A stretch of DNA of 64,000 bases from positions 66,613 through 130,612 of the forward strand of contig WSYH01001186.1 in NCBI GenBank assembly GCA_036426205.1. The letters are read 5' to 3'. The position numbers were made by a program, and so were the translations under genes. This stretch comes from Ascaphus truei. Taxonomy: Eukaryota > Chordata > Amphibia > Anura > Ascaphidae. Below, piece by piece: positions 32,235 through 46,042 of the stretch. Under the pieces are notes generated by a model, which worked only from the letters and a program-made list of their open reading frames with translations, had not been told where the DNA came from and did no database searches. Every line of letters starts with the position of its first letter. Positions within the stretch are counted from its first letter, which is position 1.

Positions 32235-35130
32235 TGAATGATTAGTGAAAATGAAAACAAGGCCCCTCCGTCAGGGTGCAGATAAAGGTTGGCGTTATGC
32301 CAAATTCCTATATTAACAATCAATAGGTGATACGATACCCATTGAGCGAGATATCAGAGCCAGCACTCCACAAGGTTGTCAAAATACAGTTTTTGTAGTT
32401 GTGGAGACATAATAACCAAGTTCATGATGTCCTTCCACAGGGACACCTTTCTCAAGGTGATGTGGCAAACAGAATGCATCAGTATAACACATATAATACC
32501 CTATTCAACCACAAAAATAATAGGGTGCAACACATGATTTAATACAATAATTACGTACAAATGCTGAATACAGACCCTTCCCATTGAAGCCAGACTGTCA
32601 GAATGTTAACTAGACTCTGCAGTCACTCTGACAGTAGGTGCGCTCACTGTGCGCATGTGGTGTGTCAAAAGTTCAATGTCTTGATACTTGACTTCACGTC
32701 ACAGTGTAGCAGAGCCAGTGGAGGGCGCATGTATCCAAAATCGTATGTAGCGGCGCTTGCGCGACCGGTACCTAATGCAGGGAGAAAATGGCCTCTGAAT
32801 AACTAAATAATAAGGGAATGTTGAAATTTGAAGGCAACCGCGCTTGCCTCACTGCGCAGTCTCAGTATGGACATGACAGAGCTATTGACGACGTGGGCGA
32901 GCCCATGGACAGTTAGTAAACTGTTGCGCAGCTACTGTGGCTCAAAGGGAAGGACTATATCCATGGTCCCATTAAGTGAAAGAACTGTGGTCAGATAAAC
33001 CAATAGTGGGGGCCATTGCGCATGCCGAACCGCCGTAAAATAAATAAATAATAAGTACGGAGCAGCTTCCAGTGAAAGCATCTGAGATCGTGCTGATTAA
33101 GGTTCCTAAATATGAAACTGGCAATTACTAACTGAGAGCCCATTAGACATATGTGTGGTAGTCCCTGCACAATATGGCCGCATGGCAAAAAATGTGTGGA
33201 CCAAATAATAACACCAATTGTTACAGTGCAGTGTCGTGATACACCACCATAATGTGAACATATACAAACTGAGAGGTACTGGCTAAATAAAAATATACAT
33301 ATTGAACCAACAAACGAATGATAAACTGAACCGGTAATGGCTATTTGAAAATGAACACTACATTCCATACCTGTCCCTAAATGACACCTCTAATGGATAG
33401 ATGTAGACCACTGTTATTAAGCCTTGTGGGCAGTTTAGCTAGTTAATAGCACCTTAGACTTACTGTACACACGCAAGAATAGATTCTGGAATTTTATCGG
33501 ATAAGCTAAGGGGTCAGGAAGCCGAACAAAAGGTAATTATACCATCCAAAATGTCATATAGTGAAATCAAAACAATTAGCAATTTATCCATATTTGTACA
33601 GTACGCTGGTAGAGTCCAGTAACCAGGCTCCGTATGTGTTTCGAACCATGGCACAACCGCACCAGTAATGCTAGCTAGGTAAGCAGAAGTCATGGAGAAC
33701 ATCCAATTCATATAGTATGTTCCTGTGCTGGAGACAAAAGATCCTATAGTTGTTAAGGAAAATGTAGTAATGCCGTTTATACAGTAATAACAAAGCCCCG
33801 TCCCAATTGGAGCTCCAATCCTGGTGACAAAGAGTCACCGTATGGTAGAATGAGGACATTGATTGGGTCAGACTTATAAAAGAAGGCAGGAAGCTCGTCC
33901 ATCAAATAACATAAGGAACAACAGAGACCGGGATGTTAAAACTCCGTCACTGTCATGAATTGAGTATCAGAGAAAAGCTCAACGCCAGTCTTTCATTCAA
34001 TCCGACATGGACTTAAGTATCCCATTTGTAGATGGTACGTGCCTCCAATTGAAGGAGAGCTTTATTGCGGTCCTCCACCATAGGGAGAACATGGAGGAAC
34101 ATCTGACGCAATTGGCATGCATCAGTTTAGAGTAGCGAGACTATGCTGTTTCTCTGTAAAATGACGAAGCCACACCAGGTTGTTGATGTGAAGTCTTCCT
34201 TGTTATCTGTTCTGCAAAGGCTTCCTAATTGAGGATCGTGTAGAACTGAGGCGTTCCTTCAGCATCCTTACATTCTTTGCCAAGTATAAAGCCCACACGG
34301 GCACCTGATGAAATAAAATCACTATTTTGAATCCCCAATTAAAACGTCTTGAGTAAATACGATTGTCCTGATGTGGATTGGATATAATTTTCCAACACCA
34401 TATACTGACAGTTGACACCATCCCCGGCATTTCATGCACTCCCATCGGTCTAGCGCCAGGACTGTTTTTTACAATACTTTGGAAGGTGGATGCGCTTGTG
34501 TGAGCAAGTCTCTAAGTCAAATTGCGTCCCTCTGCAATAGCAGAACCGGGAGGAGATCCTTGACATATTGATCCAATAATATTGGTTTTTGTCTTTGGCT
34601 AAACATGTGGGTGGTATGATTGCAAAATGCTGCGTCTGATGAACCCGACTGATGCTGTTGTCTAGGTGCTATTGCTGTGTAGCGGTTGTCGCCTGCCTGT
34701 TGTATTTCGTGTTTTTAGCAAGTGACTTCTTTGTATTTTCTTTGCTTTTTCAAGTGCCACGGGTCACCTCTGCCCGATCATAACCTCGTTCCAGGAAAGT
34801 CAATCTTCAAGTGCTTGCCCGTCTAATCTAATGGTTCAGTGGTAATTGCTTCTTTACCCTCAAAATGTGTGAAAAGGGAATATACCCTTTCTTCATGGTG
34901 GCGGATGGTGGCTAGATGCTAGCAGCAGCGTCATTTTGTCACGTGATTTTGCAGAAAAGTCTTGTTGCCAAGTGTCCATTTCCTATGCATTCTGTTTTAA
35001 TCACCTTGATAAAGGTCCGTTGGGAGGACCGAAACGTGGTTATTATGTTCACTAAATACAAAAACTTTTTTGACAACTGTGGGAGTGCCTGCCTCTGATA
35101 TCGCTCAACACGGTATCGTATCACCTACTA
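32235..35130 (-). pseudogene. noisy duplicate of the PLE at 18,590-21,391
   Basis: Colinear with that PLE, including both inverted ends and the endonuclease region (about 33,960-34,800), but broken by many indels. A short frame at 34,203-34,445 still spells scraps of the linker and endonuclease. Confidence 0.85.
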
Positions 35131-35139
35131 TATATATAT

Positions 35140-38100
35140 AATTATAAGAATAACATACGGGCAATTAAAAAGGCATAATAACCATGCATTTTACAATCTC
35201 AAAATCACATACAATACCCCATTCAGTGTCCTGATGTATGTATATTCCATAGGGACATAGATCAATTCAGGGGCATTAAATGGAAATTAAAAATATAAAC
35301 ACATGACTAAAAAATAAAAAATAAACTGTAAAGTAAAATAAAAAATTTCTTTTAGTTACTTTACCATTAGATGCCCACTGCACCAAAATCCAGTGGACCC
35401 GGAAGCACTGGACACAAGCAAAGGTAACCAAAAATAATAAACCCTTACCATTCCAAACGGTGTCTTCTTTCTTACTATTTGTAAATCCTTTTCTGTCATT
35501 TTGGGGTTCTCTTTTTCTTTTTTGGGGTCTTCTCCGTCTTCTTCGTCTTCTTCATCTTACTTAGGCCCACGCCCTTCTTCTCTTCTTAGGAGGGAAGGTC
35601 AATCTCCCTCCTCGGCAGTACTAGCTTCAAAAATGAGACGACATAGGCTTTAATAGTATATAATGATAAGGGATGTTTTTAAATGCGCCCCTAGCATGAC
35701 TCAGGCGAGTGTCCACGTTATAGACCAGACATATTAGCCTTTGAAGTCTTAAATTCCTTCCCAGAAAAGACAGCTAATAAGTTGTTAGACCTCCTTATCC
35801 ACATAAAGTCATTGGTCAAGATGTACACAATCGTGTCTATCATAACCCATTCCATACTTCCACTAGCCTTGATAGGAACATCTGTGTGTGTTTGTTCAGT
35901 GGTTTGGGTTGCGTATGGACACTGTGACACTGGAGTAGCTGAATAATAAAGGTTAGCTCACTTGGTTGATGCTCTGGAGATTCTACGTGCTTGTCTGGCG
36001 TGCCCTCTACGGAAGAGGTGTGAACAAATCAGGAAATCGTACGGGGCGTGCAGCTGCCCTTGGAAAGGACGGATTACAAAATATGCGTTGAAACACTAAT
36101 ACACAATGTATATTGGCGTCATATGGATGCATCAAAAAAGTCCTCTTACTCGTTTCACGTGGATTACCCCACGCTTTATTCAAAGATATAGTTGCAAACT
36201 GATCAAACTAACCCTAAATACACATAGTCTCCTGGCTTCCACCCTGAACGTATCGACGCCTCGCTCATCCTCCTCCAATGAGAGATACATCACGCCCCTT
36301 TAACACGACGCTCTCCACATTGCCCCATATTCAGCTCAATCTTAACAGATATGCCGCTCAAGAGAGACCAAAAGAGAGCAGCTGTCTCTCTAATGACCGT
36401 ATATGCTAAACAAAACAAGCTAGCCCTACATAGCGTTCTCACAATACCCATTAGGACAAGTTACACCCATAAGCCGCTGGAATACTAAATTAGAACGAAA
36501 TCTCATGGAGAAGTCAGGAACTCTTATTTACAAACACACTGGTACCGCATAAGTGAACGTGCAAGTGAATAGCCTATACATGTATAGAAAATTGAAAAAT
36601 TATTGCAAAACAGCATATGTACAAAACATATATACACTGCACTGTCACAAAAGAATGTAAGATAATTAAAAACCACTTATAATAGAAAGTGAATTAGAAA
36701 ATTAAAATCACAAAGTACTGTATCATCATCCTACAATATAATAAAACAGAGAAACAAAGAAAAATCCATAAAACAAACATGAAATTTTAACCACCCTAAT
36801 CCTAATCGTACTTTAAAACATAAGCAAAAATAATATATATGTAAAATATATATTTAATTCTAACATATAGTTAGTATATAAAAATAATTAAAATAAAATG
36901 AATGGAAGAAAAACATAATTCACATTATGAGAGAATGGATGACATTATCAATGGTATAACTTCAGTGTATGGTTCATTACACTGTATTCATATCCCTCTA
37001 AGTATTCCAAAAATATTGTATCTCCATAATTAGTATTGTTATCTATCTAATTCTAATGGAATAAGAGTCCAAAAATACAGTTTTAAAGATTATCACGTAG
37101 AAAGTTGAGTTCCCAGTCGACATATTCTGCCGGCTGGGACTAATGTATGCTAATGAGAACATCCAAAACATCTCTCTTTATCTAAGGAGTGGTTCATCTG
37201 TCCCCCCCCACCCCCGTTTTGGGGCCTCAACAGTAAATGCCATGAATTTTAAAATTATGACTACACGCCATGTGAAAATTCTAATCTACAAAGTGCTTTG
37301 AAACGGATGTTTCAGATCCTTGTTTTTAATGAATCTGAACATGTTCCATACATGCGTTGTTTTAAGGGCCGATGGTTCTACTAAAAGCATAGCCATTCAT
37401 ACATTTACACAACAATGAGTACACTACAAATTGTGTATTGCACATTTATGAAAGTTTTATAACATGAGGTTTTTTCAAATTCTTTGCTACAAATGGTTTG
37501 ACGGATGCGCATATCTGCCTACTTACAGGTACCACCAACTGAAGAAACCTTTTTTGGTTTTTAATGTTGAAGATTTTACATTATCAATTGAGAAATAGAC
37601 CTGGGGGAGAGATAATTACCAAAGTTTTGGTGGCCTTTTGTAAAGGACCATTCTATGACAGTTTTAATAAAGGGACCGAAGATCAGGAAATCCATGCTTC
37701 AATACCTCCAATGTTTTGCAATACAGATGTCCTCACCATGTTGCGGCTTGATTACCTTATCTAAGTTATGAAATAGGGTGTTGACCTCTCGTCTTTGGAC
37801 TCAACCACCCTATTCTTTTTGGATGTTTTTCTGGATTTTCTACCACAGGTAGAAATAAGAGTATCAAGGCCACGATCACAAAGCACCCTACCACTTCAAA
37901 GGCCAGCATCGTTCATGTTAACCAAAAGAACACACAGAATTAATTACCAAAAGACCACACATAATTACCCCCCCCTGCTCACACAGTCCCCATGCTCACA
38001 CCGACCCCTGCTGCTCTCACAGTACCCCCCCTGCTCTCACAGTACCCCCCTGCACAAAAGTACCCACCTGCACAAAGTACCCCCCATGTCAAATATCCCC

Positions 38101-40272
38101 CTGCTCAAAATATCCCCCCCTGCTCAAAATATCCCCCCCTGCTCAAAATATCCCCCCTGCTCAAAGCCCCCTGTCTTGATCAAAGTATCCCCCTGCTCAA
38201 AATATCCCCCCTGCTCACAGTACCCCCCCTGCTCAAAGTACCCCCCTGCTCAAAATATACCCCCTGCTCAAACAGTAACCCACCCCCATGCTCACACAGT
38301 ACCCCCCGCTCACAGTACCCCCATGCTACCAGTACCCACCCCTGCTCAAAGTACCCCCCTGCTCAAAGTACCCCCCTGCTACAAATATCCCCCCCTGCAC
38401 AAAATATCCCCCTGCTCAAACAGTAACCCCCCCCTCCCCTACTCCACAGTAAGCCCCTCTCAAACAAGGTTTTCTGTGGTGCTCTGTGCACTCGCTGGCA
38501 CTCGCTGTGCTCGGTGTAGGCTGAGGGACATGTGTGTGTGCGCACACACACTGTCACACAACACACATGACACACTGGCACACACCACGCACACACACAC
38601 ATCAGTGACACACCACACCAGCTTGTCTCTCTAATGCCGTATAGGCTAAACAAAACATGCAGTAGCCCTCATTAGCGATTCTCACAACTACCCATTAGTA
38701 AAAGTTAACCATAAGCCGCTGGAATAATAATAGAACAATCTACATGGAGAAATCAGGAACTCGTATTTTACACACGCACCGCATAAGTGAACTGTGCAAG
38801 TGATAGAATATACATGTATTAGAAATTGAAAAATTATTGCAAACAGCAATATGAATACAACATATATACTCACTGTCACTAATAGAATGTAGATAATTAA
38901 ACCACTTATAATTAAAGTGAATTGAGAAATTAAAATCACAAAGTTACTGTTCTTAATCCTCACAATATAATAAAAACAGAAAACAAAGAAAAATCATAAA
39001 CAACTGAAATTAACCACCCTAATCTCATAATAGTACCTTAAACATAAACACAAATATATATGTTAAAATATATATTTTATTATACATATATTATTATATT
39101 AGAAAAATAATAGAAATATTGAAAAAAACATAATTCACACTTAATGGAGGAAGATGACCATTATCATGGTATAACTTCAGGTGTGGTCATTACACTGTAT
39201 CCTATCCCTCAAAGTTAATTCCAAAAATATTGTATCTCATAATTGTAAGTATGTTATTACTAATTCATAGGAATAGAGTCCAAAATACAGTTTTTAAAGA
39301 TTTATCAATGTAGAAAATGTTGAAGTTCCCGTCGCATTAATGCCGGCTGACTATGTATCTAACGAGAACATCCAAACATCTCTCTTTATTAGAGTGTTCG
39401 GTCTGTCTCCCCCCCCCCGTTTTGGGGCCTCAAACATGTTCAATTGCAATGATTTGAAATTACTGAATCCCGCCATGTGAACATTCACAAAGTGCTTTGA
39501 AACCGGATAGTTTCAGATCCTTGTTTTTAATGAATCTAACATGTTCCATCAGCGTTATTTAAAAGGGCCGATGGTTCTACCTACATAGCCCTCATACATT
39601 TACACAAATGTGTAACACTACAAATTGGTATTGCAATTTATGAAATTTTTAATAACATGAGGTTTTTTCAACTTCTTTGCTACAATGGTTTTGGACGGAT
39701 GAGCATATCTGCATTCTACAGGTACCACACTGAAGAAACCTTTTGGGGTTTTTATGTTGAGATTTTACATATACAATTGAAGAAAATATGACTGGGGTGA
39801 GAGATAATTACCTAAAGTTTTGGCCTTTTTAAAGACCATCTATGAACCATTTTTAATAAGGAAAAGTCAGAATCTATGCTTAATACATACCCAATGTTTG
39901 TCAATTACAGTATGTCCCTCACCTGTTGAGCTTGATTACTATCCCTAGTTATGAAATAAGGTGTTGACCCTCATCGTCTTTGACTCACCACCCTATCTTT
40001 GGATGTTTTTCTGGATTTTCTACCACAGGTAGAAATAAGAGTTCACGATCCAAACTCAATGATGTTCTAAGCCTTTCTCACAGGTCGAATCAATCACCCC
40101 TTTCCTTAAATCCCTGCATAAGTTTGTTGAGAGTGACACATGTTGCCTCGCAGAGGAGCACAATCTCCTCACCCTAAGGAATTGACCCCCTAGGTAATTC
40201 CCCTGATTAGGTACTTGGATGACTGCTTTTCCGATCTCATAAAATGTGTTTCCGTGATTGTGTCTTTCTATA
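35140..40272 (-). pseudogene. noisy duplicate of the third-family PLE and minisatellite
   Basis: Colinear with 21,400-26,550. Terminal repeat about 35,960-36,190, endonuclease fragment about 37,080-37,860, C-rich minisatellite 37,965-38,450, CA tract 38,530-38,620, and a second endonuclease stretch 39,300-40,270. No long frame survives. Confidence 0.85.
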
Positions 40273-41880
40273 TACATTAGAGCACGTTTATTCTAACTTT
40301 GCCGTAACTGCCGGGTATCATTCTGGGTATGTGCTGGGTATGTTCTGACTAGTTTAGGCCGTTTAAGGCATTTCTGCATTGACTAAACGACCCATAGGAT
40401 AACACAGCAGGGATCCCTGGCAGTCCCATTCAGTTTGAATGGGATGCCAGACCCCCGCTTGTTAATCTGATAGGGCCATTAATCAATGCAGAAATGCTGG
40501 GGCTAGTTAAGGAAAGTTTAAGGCATTTATTCAGAATGTACCTGGGTGTTTCCTGGGTTTTTTGGGGAATTGCCACTGGTTTTTGTTAGAATAAGAGTTG
40601 CCCTCTACTGTACCTCCATCTGGATAGTACAGGAAAGATCATAATAGTTGGGTGTATATTCCAAATAATTAATATTCGTTACGTGACTATCAAAAGTGAA
40701 ATACAAATTGAATTGATTATCATTCAATATATCGATGATGTGTGTAATGCCTCACTGTCCCCATTCCAATTAGGATGAGGTCATCGATATAATCTTCTGT
40801 AAAAACTATGTGACTACGAAGTGAATTGTTACTACCATAAATGATGCGGGCTCTCCCAACAATCCCATAAATAAATTTGCATACGATGAGGCAAAAGTTG
40901 TCCCCATCGCAGTACCTTGACTGAAGAAAAAAATGTGCATCAAACATAAAGTAATTGTGGCGTTAATAAAAACTTAATGGAATCTAAAAAAAAATATATT
41001 TTGTGCACCAGAAAGACTGATTTGTGTAAATAATGCCGGACAGCAGCCATTCCATGATCATGATCAATGATGCTATAATAATGCGAGACATCCATTGTCA
41101 CCACAACGTATGATTAGAGACAAACTAATTCTCTCAACCTTAATTAGTCTGCCGTATCTCTAATGTAGGAGGCAAGAGTTTGACAGAGGTTGAGGAAATT
41201 GTCCACGTATCGAGACAAACCATCTCCCAAATCCCATGCTGGAGACTGGGACGCCCCGGGGGTCTCCAGCGACTTGTGGATCTTTGGGAGATGGTGAAAT
41301 ATCGACACATGACACACCTTGATTGGCTGAAGCAAAGCCTCTGTCACATGGTCTACAGAGAACAATCACAGTTGGGATTTTGGTTCCCATGCTCTGATTG
41401 GCTACCGTACCATGTTATCCGGCCATCTTTTGTTTGATGATGTCATCTTAAAGGCAATTGAGCTCAGCCATTCTGATTGGCTGGCGTAATTGCCTTTAAT
41501 GATGTCATCATTTTTTTACCCCCCAAATCAACATGTTTTCACACAGCCCAATAGGGCAAAATTGGGACAAACATTATTAAGCTTAAAATATAAAAAACCC
41601 ACCAAACAGCACATAGAACAGCAAATCCTGTATAATTGAATAGGACATAAACTGAAGATCTCCTACCTCTCCTCTTTATGGGATTATGGAATTTGTGCTG
41701 CCTCTGCCACTGCTCTGTGTGGCTGTGTGCGCTATTTTGGCAGGCTGTGGTTTGTGCTCTGTGGGAACTCTGTGTGCTGTGTGAGTTCTGGGCGCTGTGG
41801 GCGCTCAAGGCCACGATCACAAGCACCCTAACACTTCAAGAGCCAGCATCGTTCATGTTAACCAAAGAACACAACGAATT
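40273..41880 (-). pseudogene. noisy duplicate of MITE, PLE RT palm and spacer
   Basis: MITE about 40,273-40,607, then RT palm pieces (SLRSHIVF, HLPKIHKSLE) to about 41,290, then the spacer with the TGATGTCATC inverted repeat (about 41,435-41,512). Frameshifts throughout. Confidence 0.85.
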
Positions 41881-41904
41881 ATTACCAAAGACCACAGCGA
41901 GAAT

Positions 41905-42440
41905 TACCCCCCCCTGCTCACACAGTACCCCCCCTGCTCACACATACCCCCCTTCACGGACCCCCCCTGCTCTCACAGTACCACCCCTGCTCGACAAGTA
42001 CCCTCCCCCTGCACAAGTACCCACTACATCCCCCCATGCTCAAAATACCCCCCCTGCTCAATAATCATCCCCCCTGCCAATAACATCCCCCTGCTCAAAG
42101 CCCCTCGGTCTTGTTCAAAGTATTCCCCTGCTCAAAATATCCCCCCTGCTCACAGTACCCCCCCTGCTCAAATCGCCTACCCCCCCAAAATTAACCCACC
42201 CCCTGCTCAAAATATACACCCCTGCTCAACAGTAACCACCCCCCCATGCTCACACACATGGTACCCCCCCCCTGCTCACATTACCTCCCCCCACCCCCCC
42301 ATGCTCCACACAGTACCCCCCCTGCGCAAATTACCCCCCCTGCTCAAAGTACCCCCCCTGCTCAAAATATCCCCCCCTGCACAAAATATCCCCCCTGCTC
42401 AAACAGTAACCCCCCCCTCCCTACTCACACAGTAAGCCCC
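41905..42440 (+). repeat. C-rich minisatellite, fourth array
   Basis: Same unit family. Irregular on the left, becoming regular from about 42,310, which marks the return to clean sequence. Confidence 0.9.
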
Positions 42441-42514
42441 TCCTCAAACAAGGTTTTCTGTGGGTGCTCTGTGCACTCGCTGCACTCGCTGTGCTCGGTG
42501 TAGGCTGAGGGACG

Positions 42515-42660
42515 TGTGTGTGTGCGCACACACACTGTCACAAACACACACTGACACACTGGCACACACACACACACACACACACACAGTCAGTGACACA
42601 CACACATGGACACACACATGGACACACACACTGACACACACACACACACACACACAAAGT
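42515..42660 (+). repeat. (CA)n-rich tract
   Basis: Cacacaca runs with gtcagtgacacac and catggacacac interruptions. A second, weaker tract lies at 43,180-43,290. The 42,660-43,500 stretch has no recognisable gene. Confidence 0.9.
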
Positions 42661-43499
42661 CTGTCCATACTGTCTGTGTAGTGTTTCGTCCATAGCCACG
42701 AACAGTGCATGTGTCTGGATGTGAAGAGAGAATTGCACATGGCTCATGTAAACAAAGCAGGGACGCCACAGTCTCTTCTTTGAAACCCGATCCGATGCAC
42801 ATGCGCAGTGCTTTGTTGTGATCGTAACACAGCAGTGATATGCTGGGCATTCCTAACACTAACAGGCAATGTGCAGGCAGGAGTTCTGAGGCTTGGAAGT
42901 GTCTGATGAGCTAGTAGGGGGAAAAAGACAAAAATAAACCCAAAATACAGTAAGTCTGATAAATCAAAACAATTGCAAACACATCAATAAAGGGAGCAAA
43001 AGACCTCACACCAAAACCTGCATTAATTTTAATGTCAAAAAATAAAAAAAAGTTAAGAATAGTGGTGATATTAATCATAGTGCAATTGAATGCACAATTG
43101 ATTATATGCCTATGATTTAGCCCCTAAGTAGGAATAGAGGTGGGATGAGACACTCATAACCAGGGAATAGATCTCCACACTGACACACACACACTGACAC
43201 ACACGCACACACACTGACACACACTGTCACACACTGACACACACTCTCACACAGTGAAATACACACACACACAGAGACACACTGTCTCTTTAAGGGAGCT
43301 TGCCCTTGGAAGACCGAAGCAGAAGCAGGAAGCAGAGACCGGGAGAAGAGCTGCCAGCTGCCAGCTGCCAGCTGCCAGATGCCAGGTAAGTGCTGTGTGC
43401 GGTTGCCGCTGCCCCACAGGGTCTGGGAACGCTGGGAGAGTTCTCAGCTTTCCCCCTCCGGCAAACGCGATAGCACTGATGCGGCGGAACGCGCTATAA

Positions 43500-44501
43500 C
43501 GGAGTTAAGCTATATCTATCTATATGGCTATACATACAGGGATAATAATTGATTGTTTTGCTAATGTTTATGTTCTTTTCATGTATTACAAATGTATTTA
43601 GCAGCTTTATTTATACATTGGTGTGTGTAATGTCATTTTTATTTAGTAACGTCATTTTTAATGGTTTATTTCTGGTAGTTAGATTTGAATGATGGTGGTT
43701 ACTTTGACTTAGAATTTATTTGCCAATGGTTTGGATTTAGGAATTGAATAGTGAATTGTATAATTGATTTGGATTGTATTGTAATTGGTTTAGGAAATTG
43801 ATTGATTAATGGTAAATGTATTTATATTGCTTAGTTTCTATTTGATTTTGTGGATGGCATTGGTGGTTAGGGGAAATTGTGTATTTTATTTTGAAATTGA
43901 TTTTGCATAGTGTATTTTATTTTGAAATTGATTTTGCATAGTCTTACAGTACAGTACATGATGCACAGATTAATTGCATCATGTACACACTCAAATGCAA
44001 TTGTTTGAGATTTGATATATATTTTTTTAGGTGCTGGTGTGTTGAGAGAGGAACTATCATTTATTTTTAAAAGTGCTGGTGATGAAATGTGCAGCTGGTT
44101 TAATTTAATTGCAATGTGCTGATGTTGAGATTCTGATTTCATGTTTTTATTTATACATGTTTATGTAATCCGTTAAACATTATTTGTGTATATATATTAT
44201 ATAAATATATTATAATATACTTAGTTAAGTTATGGTGACAAAAACCCTCCACAGCAAAGCATATAGCAAAAAGAAAAATAAACTGTATGCTCATTTGCAT
44301 GTCTTAGGCAGGTCTGCAACCCCGCCTTTCACCATTATCACCCAGCACACTGCCACTTCCACTGCAGCAAGGGATTCTGCATGTCATTTCCAGAATCCCT
44401 TGCTGCAGTGAAAGTGCTTGTGTGCTGTGTGATAATAGTGAAAGGCGGGATGCAGACCTGCCTAAGACATGCAAATGAGCATACAGTTATATTTCCATTT
44501 G

Positions 44502-44545
<44 letters not shown>

Positions 44546-46042
44546 TATATAAAATATATATTATATATCCCACTGTACAAATGAACGGGGGCAGGGTGGG
44601 TTAACCCCTTAATTACTGATTATTATCCGCTCAGGTTATTAAGGGGTTAGCTGGCATTTGAAAATATTTGGTATGTTTTTCTTTTGCCAACGGTGGCCGT
44701 TTGATGCCCGGATGCCTACCATTGCCAGGGTAAGTAGAACTCCATTTATTTCTGCTGATTAATGTATTTAATAATGGGCAAATAATCTATTATCCATATC
44801 TGGATAATAATTATTTTGCACATTATTGTACTGAATGTGTTGGGTGGCGGGGGGATTGATGTATTTAATGTATAGGTCAGGTTCATTTTTTTATACAGGG
44901 TTTGTTCCTTTTGGTCTGCAGGGGGACCTCTAGAGACCACCTGAGGTCTCCTTGGGCTTTCCACAGGTACCAGGCTGGAGGTGTCCATGGGGGACACCTG
45001 CGGGGAAGAATCGGTGGCCCCACATCTGTTAGGGCACCACGGACCCATAGGGGCCACCTGTGGGCCCCCAGACCCCAGTGAGAACCACCCAAGGCCCCTC
45101 AAACACCTGTGGGTCTGACCCGGGTCCCCCCAGACAGCCGCGGGCCTACCCGTGGAGACCCCATTGTGGCCTATGGTGACCACCTGGTGGACCAAGGCAC
45201 CTTGCGGGGACTACCCGTAGGCCTCCAGACCCTGTTTGAAACATGGTTCTGGGCCACTGTGAGATCTACGGACACACGTCTGGGCCACCGAGGACTTGTT
45301 GTGTATGTTTTGCAGCACCGGAGGGACATGGGCAGGATGAAGATGAGGATGAAGACGGCCTTCATTGTAGGTGCCTGGAAAAGGTAAGTGTAATATGTAT
45401 TTACTGTATTTATGGTAATTTATAGGTATTTGAAATGGGCAAATGCGTTATTATCCATATGTGGATAATAGTAATTTTGCCTATTACACAGTCGTATGTG
45501 TTAAGGGGGTGTATTTAGTTAGAAATATTGTTTATTTTTTTTGGAGGCACAACATTGGTACCGCAGGCCCGCGGGTACCCCGGGACGGCCGCGGGGACTC
45601 CCAAGAGGATCCCCGCACTCCCGCGGGACCCCCGCTTGGTGAGCCGGGGACCCCGGAACCTCCATGGGCTCAGCCAGAGACACCCGCGGGATCCCCGGCC
45701 TCCCCCCGCCTCCCCCGCGGGGTCAGCCGGGGACACCCGCCGGCCTGTTGTATGGGTGTTGCGCCTGGAAAAATGTAAACAAAGAAATTTGTTTTGTTTG
45801 GCGTGTTTTTAAAGAATGGTCTCTTAGCGTAGTTGAGTAAATCCTGCAGAAGGGCAGAAATCAGCTTATTTAGCTGATCGTACAAGTTTGGTGGGACTTA
45901 GAAAAATTTCAGGAAAAAAGGCAGTTTAAGAACGGAAAGTGCTTGTTAGCACTGCTCTGTGAATTGCGCTGAGCGGAATATCACTTTCGCAAAGCACTTT
46001 CCGCTCTTAAAGCCACTTTACGGAGCTTAGTGCATAGCCACC
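43500..46042. mobile_element. element T, copy 2, right half with terminal repeat
   Basis: Inverted R1 (43,560-44,110), TA-flanked hairpin (44,288-44,478), tccatatctggataat block, exon-like blocks (44,900-45,240; 45,316-45,384; from 45,546), a GC-rich cgcggg segment, the subterminal hairpin (45,930-46,012) and the right end acggagcttagtgcatagcc-acc (46,020-46,042). The left end is not found; it is probably buried under the nested PLEs to the left. Confidence 0.7.
44288..44478. repeat. 190-base hairpin with octamer words at both feet
   Basis: Near-perfect fold-back: ctcatttgcatgtcttaggc...gcagcaagggattctg facing cagaatcccttgctgc...gcctaagacatgcaaatgag. Each foot carries the POU octamer ATTTGCAT/ATGCAAAT. 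It is flanked by TA-rich DNA (44,200-44,225 and 44,505-44,570). Probably a MITE. A noisy copy is at 30,647-30,830. Confidence 0.85.

Larger units (their letters stand above)
28390..42310. repeat. indel-rich duplicate of the flanking ~13.7 kb
   Basis: From here to 42,310 the sequence repeats its surroundings with an offset of about 13.6-13.7 kb: 28.4-31.8 kb matches 42.1-45.5 kb, and 32.2-42.3 kb matches 18.6-28.4 kb. It carries frequent one- to few-base insertions and deletions. Coding pieces open in the clean copy (20,257-21,027; 25,569-26,117; 26,908-27,608) are broken here. Both edges fall inside C-rich minisatellite arrays. Either a real tandem duplication read at low accuracy, or an assembly artefact. 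Confidence 0.85.

Noticed and set aside
42515..42660. CRISPR-like spaced repeats in the CA and minisatellite tracts
   Set aside because: Units are directly tandem without unique spacers, and the sequence is eukaryotic.
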